A model generated the notes under the pieces. It saw nothing but the letters and a program-made list of their open reading frames with translations, was not told the origin of the DNA and did not search any database. A stretch of DNA of 64,000 nucleotides from Taenia hydatigena (Eukaryota; Platyhelminthes; Cestoda; Cyclophyllidea; Taeniidae), in assembly GCA_036345935.2 (NCBI GenBank), contig JADWOT020000001.1:14720435-14784434 (forward strand). Reading direction: 5' to 3'. Both the position numbers and the translations under genes were made by a program. Below, piece after piece: positions 35,630-48,250 of this stretch; position 1 is the first letter of the stretch; every line of letters starts with the position of its first letter.

Positions 35630-38600
35630 TCCTTTCAATATTCTGTGATTTCAAGAGTTTGTTAATTGTCTGCGTGCAATTCAGCATTGTAATGCTAAAA
35701 TATGGAGTAACAGGAATTGCTGTAAAGAGCCTTAGTGCTGCGTCTCTTATCGCGGTATATGATGCCCCAACTTGCCTTCACCTTTGCGATTATACATTAG
35801 AAATGCAAATGGAATCCTATTATAGCAAATCTAAGAGTGCAAGTATCTTTGACCGGCAGCATTTAAATTTTAGGTTTTTGCCGTCCTCGCAAATCAATGA
35901 ACCAGAACTCTATCCAGCGACGTCCTCCACATATACTGTGAACCACTTTCACATAAGCTGGTTTCCATTTCCACAGTCTATCTTGAGTTATTTTACTTGA
36001 GAGCTTAAGGGTAATCCAGCCTCCCGCTAATCCACTAGCAGTCTGCTATAATAAGGCCCTCAGGGATTCGGCCTTAGCCCTTTTCCATCATTCGATCGAG
36101 AGTTCATCCTTTTGCCTTAAACCATTGGGCGGTACAGACTCAATGGTTGCTCATGCCTACAAGGGAAGTAGTCATTGCTCTGATGTTGATTCGACGGCCT
36201 CAAGTGTTCACATCAGGTGTCAGTGACAGCTAGCGAGACATGGTAGCTCAAGCTGTTCTTGAGATAATTAACATTATAGTTGACAACTTGTCATTACAAA
36301 TCATTTGCACAACTTTTCGTTCTCCCTCACAATTTGTCCATAGTAGAAATATGAACCGCATCTATTAATTTAGTCAACCCACATAGATGCTGCGTCAAAT
36401 GTTGATTGAATAGTTGTCACAATTTCCGCATTTATTTGGACCAATTGCTGTCAACACAACGCTGATTGTTGCATGATTTGGAGGCAAGCGAAGAGGAGGA
36501 GGTGGGCTCCAAGGCAGAAACTGAGACATCATCCCATACTTCCTTTTCATAATTATATTAACTGAATGTCAGAAGCTTAAATGTGGCATACAATGAATGG
36601 GATTTCTACCAAACTGACTGCTAACACTAAAATGAAGCTGTAGTCATAATGTCATTCGACTATTAACAAACACTCTCGGAATAAAGCTTATTAAACGACC
36701 AATAGTTGCGTCTTCGAATCGAATCACTTCCTTTTAGTAGCCATTTGTCCAAACAAGTGCTGCAATTTTCCCACTAATTGTTTTTTATTGCATGAACGTC
36801 TTTAACACAGTTAATTTAGGCTGCCGTTGATTTGTGCAAGCACACCTCATTGTGACTAGTCAATGCAGCTGGTACTTTCCTTAGCGGATAAGTATTGCGA
36901 GTACACTCGCCAGCAGCATCATGTAGATTGGTCTGCTGCGCATTTGTATCACGTTTAACAAGAAATTCATGACAGCTACTTTATTTTTTAGTGCATTAAG
37001 CTCCGGGCAGATATGGGAACGTAAAGACGAAGCGCGTTGTTTCTTATAGGTGTGAATCGTATGGGTAACAAGTAGAGCGGTGTTGGTGACATAATGAGCG
37101 ATATGATCGTGAAAGTCAGTTTACACTGCAAGCACTTCTGCCAGTAAATAAAGCAAAAGAGTTACTAAACATATTACTGGATTGCACAGCCTTACTTCCA
37201 TCATCGTTCAGCTCGTGATCAACAATTGGAATTTATCTGTCCAACTCGTGCGACTTTTACCACCCACGGTCTGATTTAAGGCGCTAACCAGTCGTCACAC
37301 CACTCGCGTCACAAATGGCCTTCTTTAAGGTTTCTGACACAGTGCCCTCTGGTTAATTCAGTCAGATTCCTGCGTAGTGGAACTACTAATAGTCTTTGAG
37401 TCCATTACGCAAGTAATTTGACCGAATTGGCTGAGTAAACTCTGAAAGGGTGGCAAACATTACCTCATCTCATGCGCCGTTGAATTTGAAATCAAATAGT
37501 TTTACGCATGCTGGCCTCATCAGCAGCTCGAATGTTGATAAGTAAGTACAGCTTTTCGACGAGAACGGGAAGCCAACTACTCAGATACCATCATTAACTG
37601 TCGCGTCACTTCGAAGCGAATTACATCGGTAGGTGCACTTAGATGCCATGAACAACGACAGTTTAAATTGATTACAAAATGGGAGTAATCCTGATGTATT
37701 TTGAGGCAGTGAATATGTACATCAGTTGTAATTTACTATCATGGACTTATTCTTCCTTCAAAATAATTCGGAATTTGTAAGTGCGTTCTAGAGAGAAGCA
37801 GGTCCCGCCTCTTCTGCTGCTTCCAATTTCGTAGATACGGCCCTTTAATAAAAAATTGATTCCAAATGTAGTAGCAGCATTTTTTTTAATTTTTAACAAC
37901 GCGGATTCGTCTGAATGAAATGTTGGCAATAAAGGACTACTCAACCAGTCTGTTATCGAAGCCACAGCAGAAAGGTGGATTGGACTGGCCTTACGACAAC
38001 ATTGCAGCTGATCGAGTGAAAAACTTACAGCACTTAATGGTAGCATTGCTGGTTGCCTCTCACACACTGTACTTCTTTCCCAACCCAGTAGCGTCAACAT
38101 TTCGTCAGGAACGCTTGGTTTTATATTGTTGTCGAAAAATACTTCGTAATTACGCGGCAATGACGTGTTTTTTCTCGTTTCAGACGAGCTAGAACTCCTA
38201 TTAAAGTTGACCACTTTCGTACGCAGGCGGTGTGTCTACTATGGCATATATTGAACACCGTTATGCCTGAACCCTTCTTCCCTAAGCAGGTTGTCAAACG
38301 ACTCAGTAAGGCGTGGAGACAGCGGACGGTGCAGTAAAAGAACGTGAGAGGGGTTTATGACGAATTGACGTTTTAGTCACTGGAGCACAAGATGAGACCA
38401 GAATCTGGTCATACCATACGGGCTTATTTGAGAATCACTCACGTCATTTGTGACAGATTTGAGAATTGAGAAGGGGCCCACGTCACCACCAACGCAAATT
38501 CAGACAATGCATGTTTGATCAATTTATTAATAAAGTGCAGTACCGTATTTAATATTAATGGTGAGAGAAGCATGTGGAACTGGACACGTTAAATGATGGG

Positions 38601-41050
38601 TTATGTCACACCTCTGTCATTTTAGGACTAAGGACGCATTGTTCATGATCGAATAATACCTGATTTGCATACAGTGCCAAAGCTTTTTAAATATTTTTGA
38701 CACAAAAATAAAATGATTTTTTAAGTAAATCAAAGAAAATTAATGAATTTAGTAGGATGGATGGAAAAAGAAGGATTCAAGCATAAAATTCTTAGCGTAA
38801 CACCAGACAAGTGGTAAAAAGCTGAAGATTTTAGTGATTTCAGGGCAGTGGCTAAGACAGCAAAAGGAAAGGGGAATCAATAGAATATGCAGATGGTAAA
38901 AGAAGTTAAAAGCTAAGTGGTCATTAGTATGAGTGAGGTAGTGTCAGCGATAGCCTTGCGTAGATGCCCATAGGCTTGGGGCCCACTGAGTTTGTGCTAC
39001 GCCGGTCTGGGTTAGCACACAGGAAGGTACTGGAAGTGAAACGCCTGGGACTGCAGACTCGCCTTAATGCAATTCAATCATCAGCATTTCACTTTGGTCC
39101 TTCCTACTGCTCTTTATTCTTCTACACTCCTCTCCACATATCTGTGCTGGTCCGTACAGTCAAGTCCTATCCCATTATATTACATCTCTTCACACTTTAC
39201 TTAATTGCAGATTATTTTGCACATATACTACTGTGTTAAATAAGTAAAAGCTAAAGGGGGAGGTAGTAACGTCGGTGGTGGAGGTGAGTGCCCTGTTCAT
39301 GCTACAACCAGTGGCCTCATCAGAAGGCAGTAGAGTGCAAGTTCAAATGCATCGTCAATCGCACGAAACGTTGCCAAGTGAGTAGCAAAATCTGTACACT
39401 TCAATGTATGCAAATAATAAACATTGTAAACACATGTCAATTTAGCATTTTATGTACCTCTCCTCACCCCATTTTCTTTCACATTACTTTCTAATTTTAA
39501 TCATCCATTTATTTGGCGGTTCAACTACTTAGATATGGGTCTTCAAAACGTTTCCATATTCTTTTAGGCTGATTTTTGCCTGCAAATTTACGGTCAAAGT
39601 TGGTTTTGGTACCGACATCCTGCAATGTGCGTTTGGAGATCCGAAGCCATACTGCAGACGAACTTTCGCATCCCAGTGGATATCCATCATAGCGCGTTTG
39701 CAGGTGACACTACTTTAGCTATTATAGTATTCTCGGCAGACATAACATCACAAAGCGGGTAGACAATCGGTTATTTTATTTACAACTATTGAGAATTCTG
39801 TCCACCGTTACATTAGTTGCAAGACCGTGCCCAACTGACGACTGGGTTTACTCAGTCACTTCCCAATTAGATTCCATTTGCATCTCCATTTTCATGTCTT
39901 CGTAGCTGCTTCACACAATCTCCCTTCGATTTATCCACAGCTTCATTGCTTCTTTCAATCGCTTTCGCATCCATTCATCCACCCTAGTATGTGTGCATGC
40001 CTACAAATCTAACCGCATGGTATTTTAGTTAGTGTCTTACAACTTCCTCTTACTCCTACTTCTTCTCATCCCTTGAGGTTTTGCCTCTTCATTTTACCTC
40101 CATGCTTTGTTTTGAATTGCTTGTTACAGTTGCCCATGTACCGCAAATGCAATCAACGAGGCCGCATTTTGTACTACACCGTCAAGCCCACCCTGGCCTC
40201 AATATCCACTACTGCCTCCAACGTAACTGCCCTTTTGTCAGCATTACCTATTTCGAAAAACCAATCTACATACCAATCTAGGCAATAGTTTTGATTTCAC
40301 ACAAATTAAAAGAAAAGTCATGTGGTAGCATCATTGAAGCGCCTAAAATGGCCTAAATAAGTGAGTTAAGATGGTGTGTTTAGACTACCTACCACACGAA
40401 GCAAAGTCGTGGAAGACAACCAAGGGGGAGTCCCAATCTCCGACGTGTCAAAAGCACCTAAACTTTTAACAAATCTTTTTGTGACGAAAAATGCATAGAA
40501 CCGTACAAATGCTAAGTGAATACTAGAAAATAACACAAGCTCTGTGATTAACACTCCACTTTTCCCGATTCCTGAGAACTCATTTGGGCAGTAATTATTG
40601 GAGGTCTTTTTGATGCTGACGGTCAAGGAGAACTTTAAGTTGGCCTCGAAGGGGTCATTGTTGTGTATTTGCTTCCTTTTCGCTTTTTCACTTTAGCAGT
40701 TGCGTGAATTTTTGCTATATGTCCCACAGTCCTATACCTCGGATGCTCACAGCCAAATTGTAGAGCACCTGCCCTACGTCATTTGGAAGACATAATATCT
40801 TCAATAGTCATTTAGGGCGAAGATAAATAGGTCCTCAAGCCGAGTAGACAAAGCTTTGTGATAACCGTTCCGGTAGGGACGAGTACAGTGGCGAATGAGA
40901 TACTCTAGTGTGGCCACTTAAACCTAAACGTGCTCCTCATTTCAATTGGCGGAACAAAGGAATAAAATAACTTCCTGTGGAATTCAGGGCAGCACATCAA
41001 TAAACTGCACATACATTTTTAGCACCGCAATTTTTTTCTAGATTCTCTTT
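35630..41050 (+). repeat. R1 composite repeat, copy 2 (most complete)
   Basis: Reference copy of R1, about 5.4 kb. Core 35630-37740, linker 37750-38250, block A 38380-38720, AT-rich joint 38720-38930, block B 38940-39500, TC-rich stretch 39860-40260, block G 40360-41050. The same order is found inverted at 17.8-22.8 kb, and the core-to-B part again at 54.4-58.1 kb. Frames such as the 155-codon minus-strand one at 37747-38214 are broken in the other copies, and the matched stretches are readable in different frames. I infer a non-coding or long-dead element. No LTR, TIR, poly(A) tail or target-site duplication was found by eye. Confidence 0.8.
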
Positions 41051-43439
41051 TGCGAGATATTAGCAAAGAAAATGCTGTGTGAGGTAGGGTAAGGCGAAGG
41101 AAGGGAAGTAGAGAATAGCTCTGCGATTGTCTGCACTGACTAACAAATGCGAAACGGCTGAGATTCTGCCTTCTTCTGTCGATGAATAACTACTACGTCG
41201 AAAATGATGTTGCATGTTATCTCCTACTTGCATTCACTTTATCCAACAAATACAATTAAAGATCGCGCAAACGCAATCTAATGACGATACATACAACGCT
41301 CATAATACCTTCAAATAACGGCGTTTGAATGGCCGATTCACAAAGCTCTTGCAGCTAAGCTAAAAAGATTTCTCCCATTATGATGAACGGAGCTAAAGAG
41401 ATTCTGTTTCTTTCATTTTGGTTGGGAATCAAAGATGATCCAACAGTTTGTAAGTGATATCTGACAGTTATTCTGAAGCAGTTATAGGGATGCCCGCTTA
41501 GGCAGTCTAAACGAGTTTAAGAATCAAATAGGATGCGGGATGTCAATTCTATATCCTGCTGCCATAAAATAACCACAATAAATAATAAACAAAGACACTT
41601 TCAGCAAGGCGGCGACACTCCTTGTCTCCAAAGTAGGTGCTGCCTAAACATACGTCCGGTGCTTGCAGAAATACTCAAGGCGGAAGCTCAACCGACATGC
41701 CTTTTAATGCCCCACCCACTTTTCCACCTTGTTCTACTTTGAAAAAGAAGTGTGAGAAGATGTTTACAACTGATTAGTACTCAAAGATCCTAACAGCTAC
41801 AACGCAACGATGAAAATGTTTTTATCGTCATAAACTAATAATCTGGTAATCCTTTACACAGCTTGGGAAAAAATATGAGGAATAATGGAGCATGGAACTG
41901 CAATCAGAGCATTAGCATGAACAAAAGTACGGGTTGCGTATAATACTCCAAGAGGCGCAAGACCTGACTCCAAAATTGGTTTCAGACATTAGCGAGCCCA
42001 GTTGGACTTTATCAATGCACATTATGAAACCAATTCCTAATAGATCCATTAATTTGTTTGTCCATGGTGCTCAGTGCTGTTTAGTAGTAAGCATTCCTTT
42101 AAAAAGGTGATCTGACTGGGGCCATAAGGTGCAAAGTTGAGTCGAATGTGATTACTCTTGCAACGCTAATTTTCCCACCAATACGCCTTCCATCATGGCA
42201 GAGGTCGTAATTTTTAATCTGGTTACTAAGACCGTCAACACGTTTTTTAACCATCCACGCATTCATACGCTCGTTTGTTTGGTTGGGAGCTTGACAAGGT
42301 TCTATACAATACTCATGTACACGAAGAATTTGGCCTTTGGAAATAACCGATGCAGGAAGCAAATAGTAATCTCTTCATGATCGCATGTAGATAAAATTAT
42401 AAAATCACTGTACTTCGAAACCCTATTTCTCATGGGATGAAAAACATCCAAGCAAGAGGTGTGATGAAATGTGGTGCAATCCGATGCGACGCCACACACA
42501 CATGGAACACATGGTGTTGCCGAACTGCAGAATGGATAAGACAGATAGATTGAAGCGAGTAAGGTGAGACATAAAAAGGTGTGAACCAATAAACTGTGAG
42601 AAATCGAACTTGTAATCACGATCGGGTTCACATGGCGATATCATAAAGAAGGCAGTTGGAGGTATTGCAACCCTAATGCAGGACAACTTGCATGATACAG
42701 GCACATTTACAGGTGACGCCAACGCAGTGATTATAGTACTTCTGGTAGACAAATCCTCACAAAGTGTGGACGACTTTCTCTTTCTTTGTCGGCTAGCACG
42801 CCTTCAGCGGACTCGCTTGGCCACTTGTTTGGCCCTAGCCACGTCTTTGTGGTCTCATTTAAATTAAAGATAGAAGTTGGGCCCGTGAGCAACAATTTCT
42901 ATTCTACGGAGGCGCCTCAGGATTATCACTAGTTGTTTGCTTATCAGTGAGTGGCATGCAGAACAGCAAACGAGTAAAGGAAGAGGTTGTGGAATGAGAC
43001 CTGATGTACAAGAGTAGAGTATTCGCCACTTTGTGGATCGAATTACGAAATGAACACATGGACAGCTAATAAGAAATTGATGATCAATTTGAAGTTAGCG
43101 TTAAATTTAGTTGAGAGGAAGAAATGTCCGAAAAAGCAAGCACGAGTACTTCCTTTTGGTGTACTACACATAGGTTCATATGCTAACCACTGGAATACGG
43201 TGTCTAGTAGAATATGGGATCTTGTCCTCGATAGAGGTGGTGTAAACATCTAGAAGTTCACATTCGTGGTTGTAAACAGCGACGCTTCCCTGTTCTTGGA
43301 TGAAAGGTGTCTGCCATAATTCCAGATGAACACTAAAGATGGTGAAATTCAGTGATTTGTGGGGGGTAGCTGGGATGGTATCAAATGAAATGTTAATAAC
43401 AGAATATGCAGTTGGTAAGGAAAGTCGCGAGTTGAGTGG
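41051..43439. other. Intergenic, nothing recognised
   Basis: No supported gene. Minus-strand frames at 42302-42752 overlap one another in different frames and show no motif. Confidence 0.5.
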
Positions 43440-44100
43440 TAATTATTAGAAGGAAGTGGAGTTGACTCCCACTGAGGTTATGCTACGTGGGTCAGGGTTA
43501 GTGCCCAGCTACCTACATGGCGGAGGTAGAACGCCACGGGTCGCTGACTCATCTTGATGCATTTCGGTCATCTGCGCCTTGCTTCAGTCCTCCCTGCCAT
43601 CCCTTATTCCTCTACACTCCTCTCCACACATTTGTATTATTCCGTGTAGTCAGCTTTAATCCCATCATATCACATCCTTTTGCACTGTATTCGACTAGGG
43701 ATCATTGTGCGTATGCATTGCTATATTGAATAGGGTAGTGCTAAAGGAAGAGGTATTGGCGTTGGCAGTGGAAGTGAATGCCGTGTTCACGGTGCTGCCA
43801 GTGGCCTCATGAGAAGATAAATGCTTGTAAGTGCGTTGTAGTTGATTATGTGGAATGCAAACGTTTCGATTACATTTACAAATGCATCGTCAATTGCACG
43901 AAGCTTTACAAAGTGAGTTGCGTAATTGACACACATCAATGCATACATTTGGAAAACATAGAGGATGTGTGACAAATTAAAGTTTAACTGTACTTCTCTT
44001 GAGTGTCGTTTTCTTTTTCCTAATCTTGTAAGCTTTTATCGCTCTCCTATTTAGTTTTTCGTAACACGAAGTACTCAGCTACTTTGCGTCAACTTTTATT
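43440..44100 (+). repeat. R1 partial copy (B block)
   Basis: Matches 38940-39520 and 57690-58060: TGAGGTTATGCTACGTGGGT (43474), TCCTCTCCACACATTTGTA (43618) and CCAGTGGCCTCATGAGAAG (43798) all have close partners. A short insertion-like stretch (43820-43870) separates two halves of what is one block in copy 2. Confidence 0.75.
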
Positions 44101-45652
44101 TTGTGTTTGCACAGTCATTCATTATTTGTCCTTTATCGTTTTGTTTTCCTCTTTCACTTTTATTTTTGCCTTCATGCGTTAATCACAACTTCATTTGTCA
44201 ACACAACAACTTGGTTTTGCCTGCCCGATGCCGCATTGATTCTTCCGATGAAGTCATTTGGTGGATTATGTTTTAAATATTCTGACAATTCTCTTGGATT
44301 AGTCGTGTGTTTTTAGATTGCTTTAAGATTTTCCCAATTAAAGTTTGCAATGCTCACGTGCACAGCGCCTCTATCCGCGAGGCACGTGATTGAAGTGTGG
44401 GGGTTAAAAAGGGTTTTATTTGTTGTAGATATGCGCAAGTATTACCAACCCAGTCAATTCCGATGCAGTTGTCTAGTCTCTTCGATATATCAATGAGTTT
44501 TTCCGATTGTAGACAACGCTAGTCACAGACACTGAACACGCGTCTGGCTCATCAGCAGACCTGCGTGAGCCTTCGATGACTTCAGCCTTGACAACAGTTT
44601 TTCGGAAAGAAACTCAACGCAATCGCTCTAGTTATTTCTGGTTTTCTTCTTTGCGTATGCTCTTCTCCCATGGTCAGATTGAATACGCGTACTCTGAGAA
44701 CGCTGTCGGAGTTGGCACCTTGAGATGAGGTTCTTTGTGCTAATACATGTAACTCAATTTCTCATATCTCTGCTCTAATAGGTGGAGTTCGAAAAGCATG
44801 ACGAGCACGAATGCATACGAAACGGGAACATTTGCAGTTGTAAAATATTTGATGAGCCTTTGAGCAGATCTCCAACATGTGTCAAGTAGATTACAGAGAG
44901 CCAGCCGGTTCACAGACACTCAGTGATCCCAAAATTTGCTAGCTGGCCCAAATTGTTTTTTTCGTTAGAGGTAACATCAGCATTAAGGAGAGGTTCCTCG
45001 CTGCCACTCGGGAGAAGGCTAAATTGTAAGGTGTGTTGCTAAAGTGTTTAGATGCAACGTGGGTTTGCCACGCATCCGCTTGCTCCCTACTGCATCAAAG
45101 AATGGCAAAATAGTTTGGGACAAGGCCAAATGGATATTAAATTTGATGTTATTGTCTATTACGTGAAAGGACGATAGGATGTCACAAGTTGAAAAGTTGC
45201 AGTCAAAGGGTTTCCTTTTGGTTCACATCATCACTTACCGAAACGCTAATGGTGACAATAGCACATTGAGGGGCGTCCTCTCGAACTTGATGCCACAAAA
45301 TCGTTCATCAGTCAAGACTGCAACAGCATTATCTGTTCACATTGAAACACGAAGTAAACATAAATCAGTTCATCCCGGCCACAGCATATACCCTTATTGC
45401 ATCACGCCAATTCTTTCCATGAAGAAGCAAGGATCATTTAGGCCTGCAAATCCAGGTGTCATATTTACACACGGTTAAAGTGCGCGATCGAATGTCAGTT
45501 AGCGCAGGCTTGCCACCTGTGCATTCCAGCCAATCTCTTTGCTTCTTCAAGGTTATCCAAAGCTCTCCAACGCGCTCCACGTTTGCAATCATTCGCTCAT
45601 TCACGCACGCATCTCGTGTTAAGAGTAACATCACTTCGCTGCGTTTTTGCAG
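44101..45652. other. Upstream region of the kelch gene
   Basis: No gene recognised. The first kelch exon(s) and promoter should be here, since the first exon I can read starts after an acceptor (TTTTTGCAG, ending at 45652). A 99-codon frame at 45179-45478 has no motif but is placed so that it could include upstream exon sequence. Confidence 0.4.
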
Positions 45653-48250
45653 CTCAATCCCTTAGCCAAAGATGGAGACGGTAGTGTGTTCGGACGATCA
45701 AGCAGATTTTTTCTTATCCACAGATTTAACGCCTTACGTAAGCAAGGCATAATTATTGACCTACGGATACTGTGAGGTGACGAACATGGGTTTATGCTCC
45801 AACTTCTAGACAAAGGATTGGAAATGTGTCGATGCACACCAGCTGGTTCTAGCAGCCAGACTCCCGCTTCTTCTAAATTCACTTACCACAAAACAAAATG
45901 GAACGGCAATACAATGGAAACGCTTTTCCACAGAGTACCGCATACTACCTCCATTCATCGTCGACTACGCATACACGGGCAGACTTAGAATCTCTGCAGA
46001 AAATGCTACTCGATTGTATCTATTTGCACATAATCTCGGCTCCAAGAGAATTGTCTCCTGGTGTGTGGATTTTCTGAAAACGAGGTACGAGAAGCCTTTT
46101 TCAGTGTTAAAACCTGACTGACTAAAGAATCCCTCTAGACAATATGACAGAGGTGTGGTCGGTAGCCAATGCTACGTTGAATCGTGGATTGATGGAACTG
46201 TGTATTTCACTGATAGCAGAACACTTTGAAGATGTGCTCTTGCAAAGGGAGATGCCGATGCAGATAACAACACAGTACTTCGAGATGATACTGGAAAGCA
46301 GCTAGACGAAAGGCGTGAGTGAGAAAACAAAGTTCCGAGCGATTTGCAATTGGTTGGAAGCAGGAGTTTATGAGTGTGACGTGGAGGAAAAGGCAAAGGT
46401 GTATGGGAAGATGATTTCGAGGATTGAGTTGACAAGGCTGTCCCCACAATTTCGAACCGAATACTGGACCTTTGTGAGGAGGTTCTCAGAACTGTTTATC
46501 AAAGGTAAGCAGAGTGAATGGGTGGATATTTTAAGGGACGTAAGATTTAGGGGTGAGCAATCTTGATAGATGACTGAATGACCAAAGAAGACACACGGAC
46601 ATGGGCAAAGGGTGAAGAGCTTTGAGGCAAATAAAATAGATGTAATCGATGGATGAAAGGATAAAATGAATAAAGGTGGATGTGAGATTGAGAGATGGAT
46701 ACGAACTGAGTGGGTGGATACATTTAAGTGTGTTGAAAGGCTTAATACAGAGTGGATGGATGGATTTACTTGACAATCATAGTTGCGTATTGAGTGAATT
46801 GATGACATTATTTAGCATTCTGAGTTCTTCTGTTAGTTAGCTTAAACCTTAATTCTGTGACTGTTCTCCAGCCGATGTTACACCAAACCGTGGAATGAAG
46901 CCAAACGGGAGTGCAACGAAGTCGAGGTTGCGGTCTCTCTCTAACTGCCCATTATTAAGCAAGTACGTAAAATCACTTTTAGCATAAAAATGACCACCTT
47001 TCCGAAGAGTTGACTAACCATTTCGAAAAATGCTCCTATTTTCTACCGTAGGATTCCGCAGAACTACCTCTTTTCATAACCTTCATGCCACTTTTACGTC
47101 CACTATATGGTAAAGTTTTCGAAACTTTTAGAGAGGTACTGATGACCTTTAGATTCAGTACTGCTTTCAAGTCCTGGTGCTTAGCGTCTGTGCAGTTGCA
47201 ACCGGACAAATTGTTCAATGTTGCAGTTCCTTTTAATGAAGAAATAGTGATTACATTAGACGGTGAATTAAATTTTATGATCTTATTCTCCTACTTTTTA
47301 GGTGGTCTATGTTTTTTTGGTTGTACTGGCTCCGAAAGTTGTGTGATGTCTTTAAATTACAAAGATGGTTCTACTTCTCACAAGTCTTTCACAACAGAAG
47401 CACGCAAGTATTACACCGTCGCGTCGAGAAATCAATCGATCTTCATTTTTGGCGGCAACACTTATGCAACACTCTTTTCCACTTGCGAAAAATTGGACAT
47501 TGACAGTGGCAAGTATGTTTGATGAGGGCGAGTCAATTTTCTAGGCTCACTCAACTCCCTAATATGCTGTTTGCACGATGTTATGCATCGGCATTAAATA
47601 TCCCAGAAATGGGAATCATAGTTGTTGGTGGTTATCTACATAGAAACCAAACGATGAAGTCAAGGTATGCTGAAATGCTGGTAGGAGATGAGAAGAATTG
47701 GAGAGGGTGGCGATGGATCAAGCTCAACTTGATGTTAGAGGCACGTAGTAGTCCAGGAGTGGCCTACTTCAAAGGATGCGTAGTGGTTGTAGGAGGGGAC
47801 GATGAATTAGGTGCTGAGTGCCTTCCAATGACATCGATCGAACAAGCGAACGCTCAGTGGACTCGTCTTAATGCAGCTCATGGCCGCAGCCTGCTACCTA
47901 TATCTCTTGCCTCTTTTGATAACAGATTGATATTGTTAGGTAAGCTGTATGTTCATGTCCTATGGATCCATAAATTACTTAATTAAATTACTCAAATTTA
48001 TTCACCTATTTATTATAGCATCCGGCTATCCGAACAGCAAGGTCTATGAATTTTTATCCACCGAAGAGGTAAATTATTAGTTTCCGTTCTCTAATTAACC
48101 ACTCAAAAGGAATTAGTAATGTTGCAACCCTTGTAGAACCAACCATTGGCCAATTTTGAGTGGAAGCCATTATTTGAGCTAAAGGGTTTTTCGGGCGAAT
48201 TCTCGACACCAATGCTTCTGATGCCAAGAGAAACGCTGGAAGAACGCTAA
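45653..48250 (+). pseudogene. BTB-BACK-kelch protein gene with two lesions
   Basis: Kelch-like proteins are usually substrate adaptors of cullin-3 ubiquitin ligases. Exon model: 45653-45771, 45810-46084, 46128-46504, 46872-46966, 47052-47262, 47302-47512, 47545-47939, 48019-48068, 48137-48250 (TAA). Introns are 38, 43, 367, 85, 39, 32, 79 and 68 nt; all start GT and end AG. BTB: RFNALRKQGIIIDLRIL, AHQLVLAAR, YAYTGRLRIS. BACK: MELCISLIAEHFEDVLLQRE and FRAICNWLEAG. Kelch blades: GGLCFFGC, IFIFGGNTYAT, MGIIVVGGYLHRN, GCVVVVGGDDELG, RLILLGASGYPNSKVYEF. Two breaks: after exon 45653-45771 the frame is off by one, as if one G of a CTG|GTGAGG junction were lost (45772), and an in-frame TAG stands at 46303-46305 in BACK, with no intron able to remove it. 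All other splice junctions keep frame, so either a young pseudogene or sequence errors. The 5' end is unknown. Confidence 0.85.

Noticed and set aside
37747..38214. 155-codon minus-strand frame inside R1 copy 2
   Set aside because: Homologous DNA in the other R1 copies is broken or read in other frames; no sign of selection.
46315..46332. 18-nt GTGAGT...AAAG stretch as a splice-out after the TAG in the kelch gene
   Set aside because: Far below any usual spliceosomal intron and it does not remove the stop codon, which lies before it.
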